DNA of 64,000 nucleotides from an uncultured Anaerolineaceae bacterium (GTDB lineage: Bacteria; Chloroflexota; Anaerolineae; Anaerolineales; Anaerolineaceae). Where the stretch lies: NCBI GenBank assembly GCA_938020565.1, contig CALIHP010000033.1:47653-111652 (forward strand), given 5' to 3'. The notes below the pieces were generated by a model. That model saw nothing but the letters and a program-made list of their open reading frames with translations. It made no database searches and was not told the DNA's origin. This document shows, piece after piece, positions 1-8,435 of this stretch; position 1 is the stretch's first letter; each line of letters starts with the position of its first letter. Made by a program: the position numbers and the translations under genes.

Positions 1-558
1 CTCAACGCAGAGATGCCCATAGTTCATTATCTTGCGATCGATTTCCGGGTCGGGATTATAAAAGAAATCCGACGTATAAACCGGACCAACGCAATAACGC
101 GCCCCAATCTCCCGCGCCGCCGCGACCGACCGCTCCAGCAGCCCGAAATCGGCCGTCGGCGCGAGCTGGCCTTGAAACGGGTACAGCGCCGGCATCGACG
201 AATTCGTCGACGCCGAGACGGCGATCACGAGATCGCGAACCCGGACGTCCGCCCGGATCGATCCCGCCGAACCGACGCGGATAATCGCTTCCACGCCGAA
301 AAAGTTGAAAAGCTCGTACGCGTAAAGCGTGAACGAAGGCATCCCCATCCCGGAGCCCATCACGGAAACCTCGCGGCCCTCGTACAATCCGGTGTAGCCA
401 TACATATTGCGCACGTCGTTGAACAGAACCGCGTCGGTTAAATACCGCTCCGCGATCGTTCGCGCGCGCAACGGATCACCAGGCATCAGCACCACTTTCG
501 CGACATGCGTCCCGTCCTTAAGCTTAATACAGGCCGAAGCCGATTCACGACATTCCAT
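1..558 (-). CDS. deoD: purine-nucleoside phosphorylase (DeoD type), 3' end cut by window edge
   Basis: Cytosolic phosphorolysis of purine (deoxy)nucleosides to base plus (deoxy)ribose-1-phosphate. The 186 visible residues contain the DeoD phosphate-binding segment MPGDPLRAR, the SVMGSGMGMPS loop and the IIRVGSAGS segment. The remaining C-terminal part, including the catalytic Asp, lies beyond base 1. The ATG at 558 has AAGGG about 8 bases upstream. It is the last visible gene of a minus-strand run behind the phosphohexomutase and the MtnA-type isomerase, which suggests use of the ribose-1-phosphate product. A second, diverged DeoD lies at 14436-15146. Confidence 0.93.
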   Translation of the reverse strand, partial: MECRESASACIKLKDGTHVAKVVLMPGDPLRARTIAERYLTDAVLFNDVRNMYGYTGLYEGREVSVMGSGMGMPSFTLYAYELFNFFGVEAIIRVGSAGSIRADVRVRDLVIAVSASTNSSMPALYPFQGQLAPTADFGLLERSVAAAREIGARYCVGPVYTSDFFYNPDPEIDRKIMNYGHLCVE

Positions 559-637
559 CTGACGCACCCTTCCTCAGCCGGCGGACGTCAGGTTCAGCGC
601 CGCCAGCCGGTAAATCTCAAAAAATCGTTCCGGCTTT

Positions 638-1705
638 TCAGCCGAACAGCTTTTTCAAGTTGACATCGAACGGCGGATAAACGATCCCCCGATCCGTAAC
701 GATCGCGGTCAGCAGCGAATGATCCGTTACGTCGAACGCAGGATTGTAGCATTTCGTTTCCGCCAGCGCCATCGGCTCCCGGTACCAGAGATTCTTGATC
801 TCCTCCGGATCGCGAAGCTCGATCTCGATATCCGCGCCGCTCGCGCAGCTCATATCGATCGTCGACGAGGGCCCCAGCGTATAGAACGGAACGCCGTAAT
901 ATTTACAAAGAATCGCCAGCCCCGACGTTCCAATCTTATTCGCGAAATCGCCGTTCGCCGCGACACGGTCGCAGCCAACGAACGCCGCCTGGACCTGCCC
1001 CGATTTCAAAACGATCGACGCCATATTGTCGCAGATCAGCGTCACGTCGACGCCCGCCCGTTCCAGCTCGTACGACGTCAGCCGCGCGCCCTGAAGAAGC
1101 GGCCGCGTTTCATCGGCAAAGACGCGGAACGCATACCCGCGTTCCTTCCCGAGCAGGAGCGGACCGATCGCCGTTCCATACTTCGACGTCGCCAGCGGTC
1201 CCGCGTTGCAGTGCGTTATCACCCCGTCGCCATCCTTCAGGAGCGAAAGCCCGAACTCGGAAATCCTCGTGCACATCGCGATATCTTCGTCATGAATCGC
1301 GATCGCTTCCTTCCCCATCACCGCGGCGATCTCCGCCGGCGAACCTCCGTCCGAAGCTTCCATGACGCTGAGCATGCGTTTTACCGCCCAGCTCAGGTTA
1401 ACCGCCGTCGGGCGGGAGGAAATCAGCTTTTCACCGTCCGCCCGAAGTCCGCGTTCGAACGACGCCCTGTCCAGCCCCGTCTTCGCCAGCGCCAGAACGT
1501 ACATCCCATACCCGGCGCAAATCCCGATCGCGGGCGCGCCACGGACCGAAAGCCGTTTAATCGCGTCGTAAATCTCGTCAACCGTCCGCAGCGTCAAATA
1601 AACCTGCCGATTCGGAAGCTGCGTCTGGTCCAGGATGACGACGCTCCTTCCGTCCTCCCCCAGATGTACCCCGCAGGCCTTCCGATCTTCCTCCGTAATC
1701 ATCAT
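638..1705 (-). CDS. mtnA: S-methyl-5-thioribose-1-phosphate isomerase family (MtnA-like)
   Basis: Aldose-1-phosphate to ketose-1-phosphate isomerase of the eIF2B-like fold, 355 aa, normal length for MtnA. Seen in the sequence: RGAPAIG near the N-terminus, the catalytic-Cys segment CNAGPLATSKYGTAIG and the catalytic-Asp segment GCDRVAANGDFANKIGTSG. The start is ATGATG behind a GAGGAG about 13 bases upstream. It sits between a phosphohexomutase and DeoD, with no other methionine-salvage gene in view. It may therefore act on another 1-phosphate (5-deoxyribose-1-P or ribose-1-P) rather than strictly methylthioribose-1-P. The family is secure and the substrate is inferred. Confidence 0.9.
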   Translation of the reverse strand: MMITEEDRKACGVHLGEDGRSVVILDQTQLPNRQVYLTLRTVDEIYDAIKRLSVRGAPAIGICAGYGMYVLALAKTGLDRASFERGLRADGEKLISSRPTAVNLSWAVKRMLSVMEASDGGSPAEIAAVMGKEAIAIHDEDIAMCTRISEFGLSLLKDGDGVITHCNAGPLATSKYGTAIGPLLLGKERGYAFRVFADETRPLLQGARLTSYELERAGVDVTLICDNMASIVLKSGQVQAAFVGCDRVAANGDFANKIGTSGLAILCKYYGVPFYTLGPSSTIDMSCASGADIEIELRDPEEIKNLWYREPMALAETKCYNPAFDVTDHSLLTAIVTDRGIVYPPFDVNLKKLFG

Positions 1706-1738
1706 TTTATTCGTCTTCTCTCCTCAAAATAATTTATG

Positions 1739-3433
1739 CTACGCGATTGCGTTGACAAGCGAGAGGACACTTTCGCGAATCTTCCGGTTCGCCGCCAGCG
1801 CCGCCTCGCGGCTGTCCTGTTTCGTGTAAAAATAGAATTTAATCTTCGGTTCCGTCCCGGACGGACGAATCGCGAACCAGCCGCCGTCTTCGAGGAAAAA
1901 CCGGAGCACGTTCGACGCCGGGATGTCCTGATAGCCCTGCTGGTAATCGATAACCCTCGCGACCTTAACACCCGCGATCTCGGACGGGAGGTCCTTCCGA
2001 AGCTGGATCATCATCCGCTGGATCCGTTCCGCCCCGGCTAAACCCTCTAATACGAGACTGACGCCTTCCTCGGCGAACCAGCCGTACCGCTCGTACAGGC
2101 CTTCTAAAACCTGCCAGAGCGTTTTTCCCTGCTTCCGATAATAGGCCGCCGCTTCCGCGATCAGCATGCCCGCGCTGATCCCATCTTTATCGCGAACGTT
2201 CGGCGACGCGGCGTAACCGATCGATTCCTCGTACCCCAGAAGGTACCGGTACCCGCGCGCCGTCAGCTCCGGAATCCGACCGCAGATATTCTTAAACCCG
2301 GTCAGCGCCTCGAACATCTCAACCCCGTATGCGTGCGCGATCTCCGTCGACATCGTCGACGTCACGATCGACTTGACCATCGCGCCCTTCGCCGGCAGCG
2401 TTCCCGCATCCTTCCGTCCCTCCAGAATATAATTCGCCAGCAGGACGCCCGTCTGGTTCCCGTTCAGCGGGATGTAGCGGCCGTCGTCGCCCAGAACCTC
2501 AATCGCGAACCGGTCGCCGTCCGGGTCGGTCGCCATGAGCAGTTCCGCGCCGACGCGCCTGCCCAGCTCTTCGGCAAGCTTAAACGCTTTCGGATCCTCC
2601 GGGTTCGGATACCCGACCGTCGTAAAATCGGGATCCGGGTCTTCCTGCTCCGCGACAATATGCCAGTTGCCGAAACCACGGTCGCGGAGCATCTCGCGGA
2701 ACGGGATCGAGGCGGCCCCATTTAACGGCGTGTACACGAGCGGAATCGACAAATCCAGTTCTTCGCCGCTGTGAATCGCTAACGATTCGACCTCGTCAAG
2801 GTAGCGCCGGTCCTCCGCGGCCCCCAGCATCGTAATCCGTCCGTCCGCCAGCGCTGCCGCGAAATCGGCGGACCGAATCCCGTCGAAGTAATCTGTACGT
2901 TCAATGCAAGCTAAAATCCCGTCCGCAACTTCCGCGCTGACCTGGCAGCCGTCTTCCCAATAGACCTTATAGCCGTTAAAATCACGCGGATTATGCGACG
3001 CGGTAAGATTGACGCCCGAAATCGCGCCCAGAACGGGGATCAGGTACGAAAGCTCCGGCGTCGGGCGGAGCTCCGGAAAAACGTACGCCCGGATTCCGTT
3101 CGCGGCGAAAATACCGGCGGCGAACCGCGAAAATTCCTTCGAAAAATGACGCGGATCATGCGCAATGACGACGCCGCGCTGCTTCGCTTCCTCCCCGAAC
3201 GAGCTGATATAATCGGCTAGCCCCTGCGTCGCGCGTCCGACCGTAATATAATTCATCCGCATCGTTCCAACGCCGATTTTCCCGCGAAGTCCCGCCGTCC
3301 CGAACGTCATGTCGGCAATAAACCGCTCCTGAAGCTCGGCATCGTTCCCGCTCAATCCAACCAATTCCACACGCAGCGGGTCGTCCGCCGCAAGCTTCTC
3401 TGACCATAGCTGAACCCGCTCCCGATAATCCAT
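1739..3433 (-). CDS. phosphoglucomutase/phosphomannomutase family (alpha-D-phosphohexomutase)
   Basis: Moves phosphate between C1 and C6 (or C1 and C5) of sugar phosphates. 564 aa, the length of the Bacillus PgcA-type clade. Landmarks in order: the phosphoserine loop TASHNPRDFNGYKVYW, the metal loop ATDPDGDRF, the sugar-binding loop GYEESIGY and the C-terminal phosphate loop RPSGTEPKIKFY. All four loops look intact. It is followed 33 bases downstream by the MtnA-type isomerase and then DeoD, so phosphopentomutase activity on ribose-1-phosphate is as plausible as glucose-1-phosphate metabolism. Only the family assignment is certain. Confidence 0.9.
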   Translation of the reverse strand: MDYRERVQLWSEKLAADDPLRVELVGLSGNDAELQERFIADMTFGTAGLRGKIGVGTMRMNYITVGRATQGLADYISSFGEEAKQRGVVIAHDPRHFSKEFSRFAAGIFAANGIRAYVFPELRPTPELSYLIPVLGAISGVNLTASHNPRDFNGYKVYWEDGCQVSAEVADGILACIERTDYFDGIRSADFAAALADGRITMLGAAEDRRYLDEVESLAIHSGEELDLSIPLVYTPLNGAASIPFREMLRDRGFGNWHIVAEQEDPDPDFTTVGYPNPEDPKAFKLAEELGRRVGAELLMATDPDGDRFAIEVLGDDGRYIPLNGNQTGVLLANYILEGRKDAGTLPAKGAMVKSIVTSTMSTEIAHAYGVEMFEALTGFKNICGRIPELTARGYRYLLGYEESIGYAASPNVRDKDGISAGMLIAEAAAYYRKQGKTLWQVLEGLYERYGWFAEEGVSLVLEGLAGAERIQRMMIQLRKDLPSEIAGVKVARVIDYQQGYQDIPASNVLRFFLEDGGWFAIRPSGTEPKIKFYFYTKQDSREAALAANRKIRESVLSLVNAIA

Positions 3434-3517
3434 TCTCTCATCCTCACTTTCGATATATAAACGGACTCTTCTACATAGTCCGCCGCCTAAGAGTATACCT
3501 AAACATGAGAAAAAAGG

Positions 3518-4360
3518 CTATCCCTTAACCGATCCGGCCGTCATTCCGCTGACAAGAGATTTCTGCGCAACGAAGATAAAGAGAATCGTCGGAATTGACG
3601 AAACCATGATCGCCGCCGCCATATTCCCCCATTCGACCTGATACGACGTGATAAAAAAGGACGTCCCGACCGTCGCCGTAACCGCCTTCTTGAAGCTCAG
3701 GATACCGCTGAATAAATATTCGTTCCAGCTGGTAATAAAACCCAAAATCGCCGTTGACGCGATTCCGGGACGAAGAACCGGGACCAGGATCCGCGCCAGG
3801 ATTTGCAGCGTGCTCGCCCCGTCGATCATCGCCGCTTCTTCGATCTCCTTCGGAAGATCCTGAATATACCCGATAAACAGCAGCAGCGACGTCGGCGTAA
3901 TAAACAACGTATGCATGAAGATAATCGACGTCTTCGTATCCAGCATCCTGAGCCTGTTGAAAATCAGGAAGACCGGGATCGCGAACGCCAGCGCGGGCAT
4001 CAGGCGCAGCAGCATCGTCGCGCTCAGGATCGTATCGCCGAAGCCATGGTAACGGACAATACTGTAAGCGGCGGGGATCGTCACCGCGACGGCCAGGAAC
4101 GACGAAACCAGCGCGATAATAAACGAGTTCGAAATAAATCTTCCGAAATCGTACCCACCCTTTCCGAGGACGTTCAGGTAGTTATCCAGGACCGGCCGGA
4201 AGATCCATTTCGGCGGGTACGCCGAAATATCCGCGCTCGACTTAAAAGACGTCAGGAAATTCGTAAAAACGCCGATATCGAAAAGAACGATAATCACCGC
4301 GATCAGCGCGACGACCAGCGCCATGGACAGCATCGAACGAATCTTTTTCGAGATCATCAT
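3518..4360 (-). CDS. carbohydrate ABC transporter permease, MalG/CUT1 type (system 1)
   Basis: Inner-membrane permease of a binding-protein-dependent sugar importer, 280 aa with about six hydrophobic segments. The EAA loop that docks the ATPase is seen as EEAAMIDGASTLQ, followed by the ILVPVLRPG continuation, and the C-terminus has the CUT1 ending MTAGSVKG. Its start overlaps the stop of the partner permease by 4 bases, implying translational coupling. No ATPase gene is near, so a shared MsmX/MalK-type ATPase encoded elsewhere is expected. The substrate is unknown. Confidence 0.9.
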   Translation of the reverse strand: MMISKKIRSMLSMALVVALIAVIIVLFDIGVFTNFLTSFKSSADISAYPPKWIFRPVLDNYLNVLGKGGYDFGRFISNSFIIALVSSFLAVAVTIPAAYSIVRYHGFGDTILSATMLLRLMPALAFAIPVFLIFNRLRMLDTKTSIIFMHTLFITPTSLLLFIGYIQDLPKEIEEAAMIDGASTLQILARILVPVLRPGIASTAILGFITSWNEYLFSGILSFKKAVTATVGTSFFITSYQVEWGNMAAAIMVSSIPTILFIFVAQKSLVSGMTAGSVKG

Positions 4361-5232
4361 TTATATCCTTTCATCGTTCGCCTGACCAGGTACAGCGACG
4401 GGATCAGCAGCATGATCGCCAGCGCGAACGAAGCCGCGCTCGCCATCCCGTAATCGCTGCGCTGGAACGCGCGCCGGTAAATAAAAATACTGACGCTCTG
4501 CGTAAACGTTCCCGGCCCGCCCGCGGTCATCGCGAAAACCAGCTCGAAAATCAGGAACGACGCCAGTAATTTTTCCAGGAACGTCACCCAGAGAATCGAC
4601 GAAATCAGCGGCAGCGTCACATGAACCAGCCGCTGGAACGCGTTCGCGCCGTCGACCGTCGCCGCCTCGATCAGCTCCTTCGACACCCCCTGCATCGACG
4701 AATACGTATTGATAAAAACGAACGGCATCCGGTTCACCGTATCGGCGCCGATAATCGTCTGGTTCACGAAGCCGACCCCAAGCATCGCAGTCGTGCCGGT
4801 AATCCCGGCCAGCAGGTAAGCGATCGGGCCGACGAATTCGTTAAAAAGCAGCCGGAACATCGTCCCCATCAGGAACGGCGATACCACCATCGGGAGCAGC
4901 AGCAGCGTTATCGCGACGCTTTTTCCCGGAAAGGCACGGTTGAAAAGCTGTGCGATCAGGACGCCCAGCAGCATCTGAATCGTCGTCGAAATAACCGCGA
5001 AGCGCAGGCTCCAAAGCAGCGATTTTCCAAAATCCGCGTTGGTAAACAGGTTAATATAGTTTTTCAGCCCGATGAAGTTCGGATTTCCAATATTATTGAT
5101 CCGCGCGTTGAAGAAACTCAGTCTTAGTCCATACAGCATCGGGTACAGCGCGAAACATACCAGCCAGATCGTCAGCGGCGCGAGCAGGAGCAGGCTGATC
5201 ATCTTCTTCTTATTGACTTTAAAAAAGCTCAT
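4357..5232 (-). CDS. carbohydrate ABC transporter permease, MalF/UgpA type (system 1)
   Basis: First permease of CUT1 system 1, 291 aa, with an N-terminal membrane segment LLLLAPLTIWLVCFALYPM and the EAA loop IEAATVDGANAFQRL. Shine-Dalgarno GGAGGA precedes the ATG. It lies 110 bases after the binding-protein gene, a gap that holds a perfect 15-bp stem-loop. It overlaps the next permease by 4 bases. It is expected to form a heterodimeric channel with the 3518-4360 product. Confidence 0.9.
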   Translation of the reverse strand: MSFFKVNKKKMISLLLLAPLTIWLVCFALYPMLYGLRLSFFNARINNIGNPNFIGLKNYINLFTNADFGKSLLWSLRFAVISTTIQMLLGVLIAQLFNRAFPGKSVAITLLLLPMVVSPFLMGTMFRLLFNEFVGPIAYLLAGITGTTAMLGVGFVNQTIIGADTVNRMPFVFINTYSSMQGVSKELIEAATVDGANAFQRLVHVTLPLISSILWVTFLEKLLASFLIFELVFAMTAGGPGTFTQSVSIFIYRRAFQRSDYGMASAASFALAIMLLIPSLYLVRRTMKGYK

Positions 5233-5286
5233 GACTTCGGTTCCTCCGATAGCGTTAAACCCCGCCGCTCAGGGACAGGCTATAAA

Positions 5287-5320
5287 TTTATCGGAGATGA
5301 CGGCTGTCATCTCCGATAAA
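5287..5320 (-). other. intercistronic stem-loop between binding protein and permease (system 1)
   Basis: Perfect 15-bp inverted repeat with arms at 5287-5301 and 5306-5320 and a GGCT/AGCC loop. No T-run follows on the minus strand, so it is not a classical terminator. This placement, just after a solute-binding-protein gene, usually serves to stabilise the upstream mRNA or to reduce permease expression relative to binding protein. Confidence 0.75.
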
Positions 5321-5342
5321 GGTCCATCAGCCCGGGAAACGG

Positions 5343-6686
5343 TTACCAGTTTTCCATTTCCGCCGAGCAGTCCGCCTGAACCGCCGCAAGACCTTCGTCG
5401 ATTGTAACGACGTCCGTCCAGGCGTTCGACAGCCCGCCGCAGGCGATATCTTCAATAATCCCGGCGGTCGGGGGCAGGTTGCGGCCATACTCATTAACAA
5501 CGTCGGCCATGTACCCGAAGTCCGGGCGCGCTTCCGCCATGTCGGCAAGAACCTTAATAGACGGCGGAATCCCGCCGGCGTCAGCGTATAGCTTCGCGGC
5601 TTCGTCGCCGTACAGCCAGGCAACCCAGCGGGCCGCGTCTTCTTTATGCTCGCTGTACTTGCTGATCCCGACGCCGAGCGTATGATTATAAGCAAAGCGG
5701 CCTTCCGGTCCGGCGGGCGGCGCCGTTACGGCGATCTTCCCGTGAATCGGGGAATCCTCGGCGTCGAGCGTCTGATAAGCCGCGTTCCAGTGGACCGAAA
5801 GCGCGACCTGACCCGCCAGGAACGCCTCGTTATCTTCCGCGTATTCGCCGTTAACCGATCCCGGCGGCGTCAGCCCTTTCCCGAAGCTCGTTTTCCAGAT
5901 TTCAAGCGCCTTTCGCGCGGCCTCGTTATCGAACGCGACCTTTCCGTCCGCGTCGAACCAGTCGCCGCCGAAGCTCCAATACGCGTTCGTCCATAGGAAA
6001 GCCGTCGGCCCCATGACCTTCCCATGGGTAAAGTTCCCGTATTCAACCGGCGAATCCGGATTATACTGCTTCGTGAAGAAGAACGAGGTCGCGAGGTAAT
6101 CGTCCCAGGTCCATTCGTCCGGATGCTTCGGGGTCATTTCAACGCCCATCTGCTCCAGGCTGATCTTCTTGTAGGTTTCCTTCCAATCCGCGTCAGCCAG
6201 CAGCTTCTCAATCAGGTCGGAACGATAATACAGGAAATGCGCCGAAAGGTCCATCGGGACGCCGTAGAGCGTTCCGTCCGTCCAACGCATCCCGTCGACG
6301 GTCGCAGGGATCCGCGCGGTCAGGTCGGTTCCGTAAATATTGATTTCCGGATCGGTAATCAGCGGTTCCAACGGTTCAAAATGCATCCAGTATTTACCGA
6401 GCCAGCGCGACGCCGTAAAGAAAAGATCGACGTCCGACGACCCCGCCGCCATGAGCGCTTCCTCTTTGAGCATGATGTTATCGCGCCCGAAGAGCTCCTG
6501 TTCAACGTAGAAACCGGCCTCTTCCGCCATGTTCTCGTTCCAGTATTTCAGGACAACGTCCATCGCGTCCGACTCCGGACCCGGCCAATACACCATTCGG
6601 ACCGTGTACAGGTCGTCGGCGGCGACGGCAAGCACGGAACTCAGCGCCATCGCCAGAACAACAATTAAAACGACTGACTTCTTCAT
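5343..6686 (-). CDS. extracellular solute-binding protein, CUT1 family (system 1)
   Basis: Periplasmic or extracellular sugar-capturing component, about 447 aa. It begins MKKSVVLIVVLAMALSSVLA, a clean Sec signal peptide with a probable cleavage after AVAA; no lipobox Cys is visible. The body is a family 1 binding protein (WYGDEAAKLYADAGG near the C-terminus). The ATG at 6686 was chosen over the longer frame because it has GGAGGA at the right distance and starts exactly at the signal peptide. It heads the operon with the two permeases downstream. The sugar cannot be told from sequence. Confidence 0.9.
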   Translation of the reverse strand: MKKSVVLIVVLAMALSSVLAVAADDLYTVRMVYWPGPESDAMDVVLKYWNENMAEEAGFYVEQELFGRDNIMLKEEALMAAGSSDVDLFFTASRWLGKYWMHFEPLEPLITDPEINIYGTDLTARIPATVDGMRWTDGTLYGVPMDLSAHFLYYRSDLIEKLLADADWKETYKKISLEQMGVEMTPKHPDEWTWDDYLATSFFFTKQYNPDSPVEYGNFTHGKVMGPTAFLWTNAYWSFGGDWFDADGKVAFDNEAARKALEIWKTSFGKGLTPPGSVNGEYAEDNEAFLAGQVALSVHWNAAYQTLDAEDSPIHGKIAVTAPPAGPEGRFAYNHTLGVGISKYSEHKEDAARWVAWLYGDEAAKLYADAGGIPPSIKVLADMAEARPDFGYMADVVNEYGRNLPPTAGIIEDIACGGLSNAWTDVVTIDEGLAAVQADCSAEMENW

Positions 6687-6774
6687 ACAAACTCCTCCAG
6701 AATTTCCGACGTTTTCCAACCTCGGTTATTTTCGGCGACCCGCCAGGGCAGAACGCGGACGCCGGATGTAATTC

Positions 6775-6802
6775 ATTATACAGGCGATCTCCGCCGTTCC
6801 AA
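6775..6802 (-). promoter_or_regulatory. promoter for ABC system 1
   Basis: On the minus strand TTGGAA (6797-6802) is separated by 16 bases from a consensus TATAAT (6775-6780), about 90 bases upstream of the binding-protein start. It is the only good sigma70-like match in the gap after the D-lyxose isomerase gene. Confidence 0.6.
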
Positions 6803-6843
6803 GCTGTATTTCATCCCATTTTTCGAATGACGGTTGGACCGGA

Positions 6844-7536
6844 TCAGCAGGAGAGAAGCGTCCGGAGCTTCGCGTAATCCCCGACCAGCGGACGGAAAAT
6901 CGGTTCGTCCTCGTCGATCTTCGGGAAACGCGGCGAATCGTCCAGAAACCGGTTGTCCGTATGATCGTCGTTGACCTTCGAGACCTCCCCGATCAGGACG
7001 CGCCCCGTCCCCCAGAAGCTATGATAATTCCGCTGCGGAAGCGTGACGCTCTCTCCGGGCGCGAGCGACAGCACGGCGCCGGGATCGAGAACCCGGCGGA
7101 TTCCGTCAACGTAGACGACGACCGGATTCGCCATATCGAGCGATTCGTCGGCGTTCGCGTTATTCAGCCGCAGGTTCAGCGTCCCTCCGCCGCGATTGAT
7201 AATATCCTCGACCTTGTCCCAATGGAAATGCGTCAGGCAGAGCTGCCCGTCGTTCACGATCATCAGCTTCTCGCAGTACGGTTTGTCGTACCCGGTCGCC
7301 GGCGTCGAACCGTTGCGGACCGTGAACAGGACCATCCCTTTCCGTTCAAAATCGCCCAACGCGAAGTCGGTAATATCCCAGCCCATCTCCTGCGTCAGGA
7401 TCTCGTCCAGCTCCGCCGCGCTCCTGGTAAGCCATTCGTCCCAGGACCAGTACCCCCAGACCGGCAGCCGCCAGTTCTGCGACATAAAAAATTCTTCCGA
7501 CGACTTCAGGATCCGGTTGATCTCCGATCGTTTCAT
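6844..7536 (-). CDS. D-lyxose ketol-isomerase (cupin type)
   Basis: Interconverts D-lyxose and D-xylulose, and in known members also D-mannose and D-fructose, using a divalent metal in a cupin barrel. 230 aa. The family pattern is clear: MKRSEIN start, GWDITDFALGDF, EKLMIVNDGQ, the metal-ligand segment THFHWDKVEDIINRGGG, the second ligand around NYHSFWG and the ending GEVSKVNDDHTDNRF. GAGGAG precedes the ATG. It is the last gene of the RpiR/kinase/aldolase cluster, so its ketose product is probably passed to the neighbouring kinase. Confidence 0.9.
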   Translation of the reverse strand: MKRSEINRILKSSEEFFMSQNWRLPVWGYWSWDEWLTRSAAELDEILTQEMGWDITDFALGDFERKGMVLFTVRNGSTPATGYDKPYCEKLMIVNDGQLCLTHFHWDKVEDIINRGGGTLNLRLNNANADESLDMANPVVVYVDGIRRVLDPGAVLSLAPGESVTLPQRNYHSFWGTGRVLIGEVSKVNDDHTDNRFLDDSPRFPKIDEDEPIFRPLVGDYAKLRTLLSC

Positions 7537-7572
7537 GCGATATCTCCTCTATAAATTTAGGCCGCGCCCCTT

Positions 7573-8421
7573 CTAAAGCTTTGAATCCGCCATGTTCAGC
7601 TCGAGCTTATCGTTCTCAGACCGATTCAGGGTCTCCTGATTAATCAGGCAGCTCAACAGCGCGTCTCCAACCGCCATTTCGTTCAAGTGCGAATAGCTTT
7701 TAAAATAATACTGATGATCGTCTCCGGACGACGCCAAAAGCAGGTAATCGCAAAGATTACTGACCGGCGAATACCGGTGCGCCGTGATCGCGACGATCGG
7801 GAGTCCCCGCTCTTTTCCGAGCGTCAGCGCGTTCACGACCTGCCTGGAACAGCCGGACTGCGAAATGGCCAGAATGACGTCGCCCGGCTGGGACAGGTGA
7901 ATCTGCATCAGGGAATATTCCGGCGAGAAACCGGCGAAGCTCCGTACGTTCAGCCGATTCAGCCGGTAGCTCATGTACTGCGCGACCGGATTCGTATTTC
8001 CTACAGCGACGACATGAACCAGCGCCGCCCCACGGATCACTTCCGCCGCGTCCTGAAGCGCCTGCCTGTCGATCGTATCCCCGATTTTCAGCATGTTCGC
8101 TGCGATAACCTTGAAAAAATTCTGGAATTCACTGTCCGCGCTCGCCGACGTCGGATCGACCGCGAAATAGTAGCGCCGCCCTAAATCCCGCGACAGGCTG
8201 ATCCTCATGTGGTTATAGCCGCGGAACCCGACGTGCTTGCAGAAGCGGATCACGGTCGCCTCGCTGACGTCGCTGGCATGGGCGATTTCAGACACGTTAA
8301 GCTGGACGGCCTCCTCCGGGTTGGCTAAGATAAAATCGGCGACCTTCTGTTCTGCTTTGAAAATATCCGCTTTCCGCTCGCTGATCCGCTCGATAACCGA
8401 TTTTTCCTGATCCGCCGTCAC
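7573..8421 (-). CDS. RpiR/MurR family transcriptional regulator (HTH + SIS)
   Basis: Sugar-phosphate-responsive regulator, 282 aa. The N-terminal HTH_6 domain (about residues 1-80) contains VSEIAHASDVSEATVIRFCKH; the C-terminal SIS domain (about 120-260) contains the sugar-phosphate loop ILAISQSGCSRQVV. The start is GTG with AGGAG upstream. It is encoded inside the sugar operon, between the kinase and D-lyxose isomerase genes. Its likely operator is the 18-bp palindrome at 13783-13800. The ligand is inferred to be a phosphate ester of this pathway. Confidence 0.92.
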   Translation of the reverse strand: MTADQEKSVIERISERKADIFKAEQKVADFILANPEEAVQLNVSEIAHASDVSEATVIRFCKHVGFRGYNHMRISLSRDLGRRYYFAVDPTSASADSEFQNFFKVIAANMLKIGDTIDRQALQDAAEVIRGAALVHVVAVGNTNPVAQYMSYRLNRLNVRSFAGFSPEYSLMQIHLSQPGDVILAISQSGCSRQVVNALTLGKERGLPIVAITAHRYSPVSNLCDYLLLASSGDDHQYYFKSYSHLNEMAVGDALLSCLINQETLNRSENDKLELNMADSKL

Positions 8422-8435
8422 GTTTCGCTCCTGTA

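Noticed and set aside
719..1732. 337-codon plus-strand frame opposite mtnA
   Set aside because: Arg-rich antisense shadow typical of GC-rich DNA; no family resemblance.
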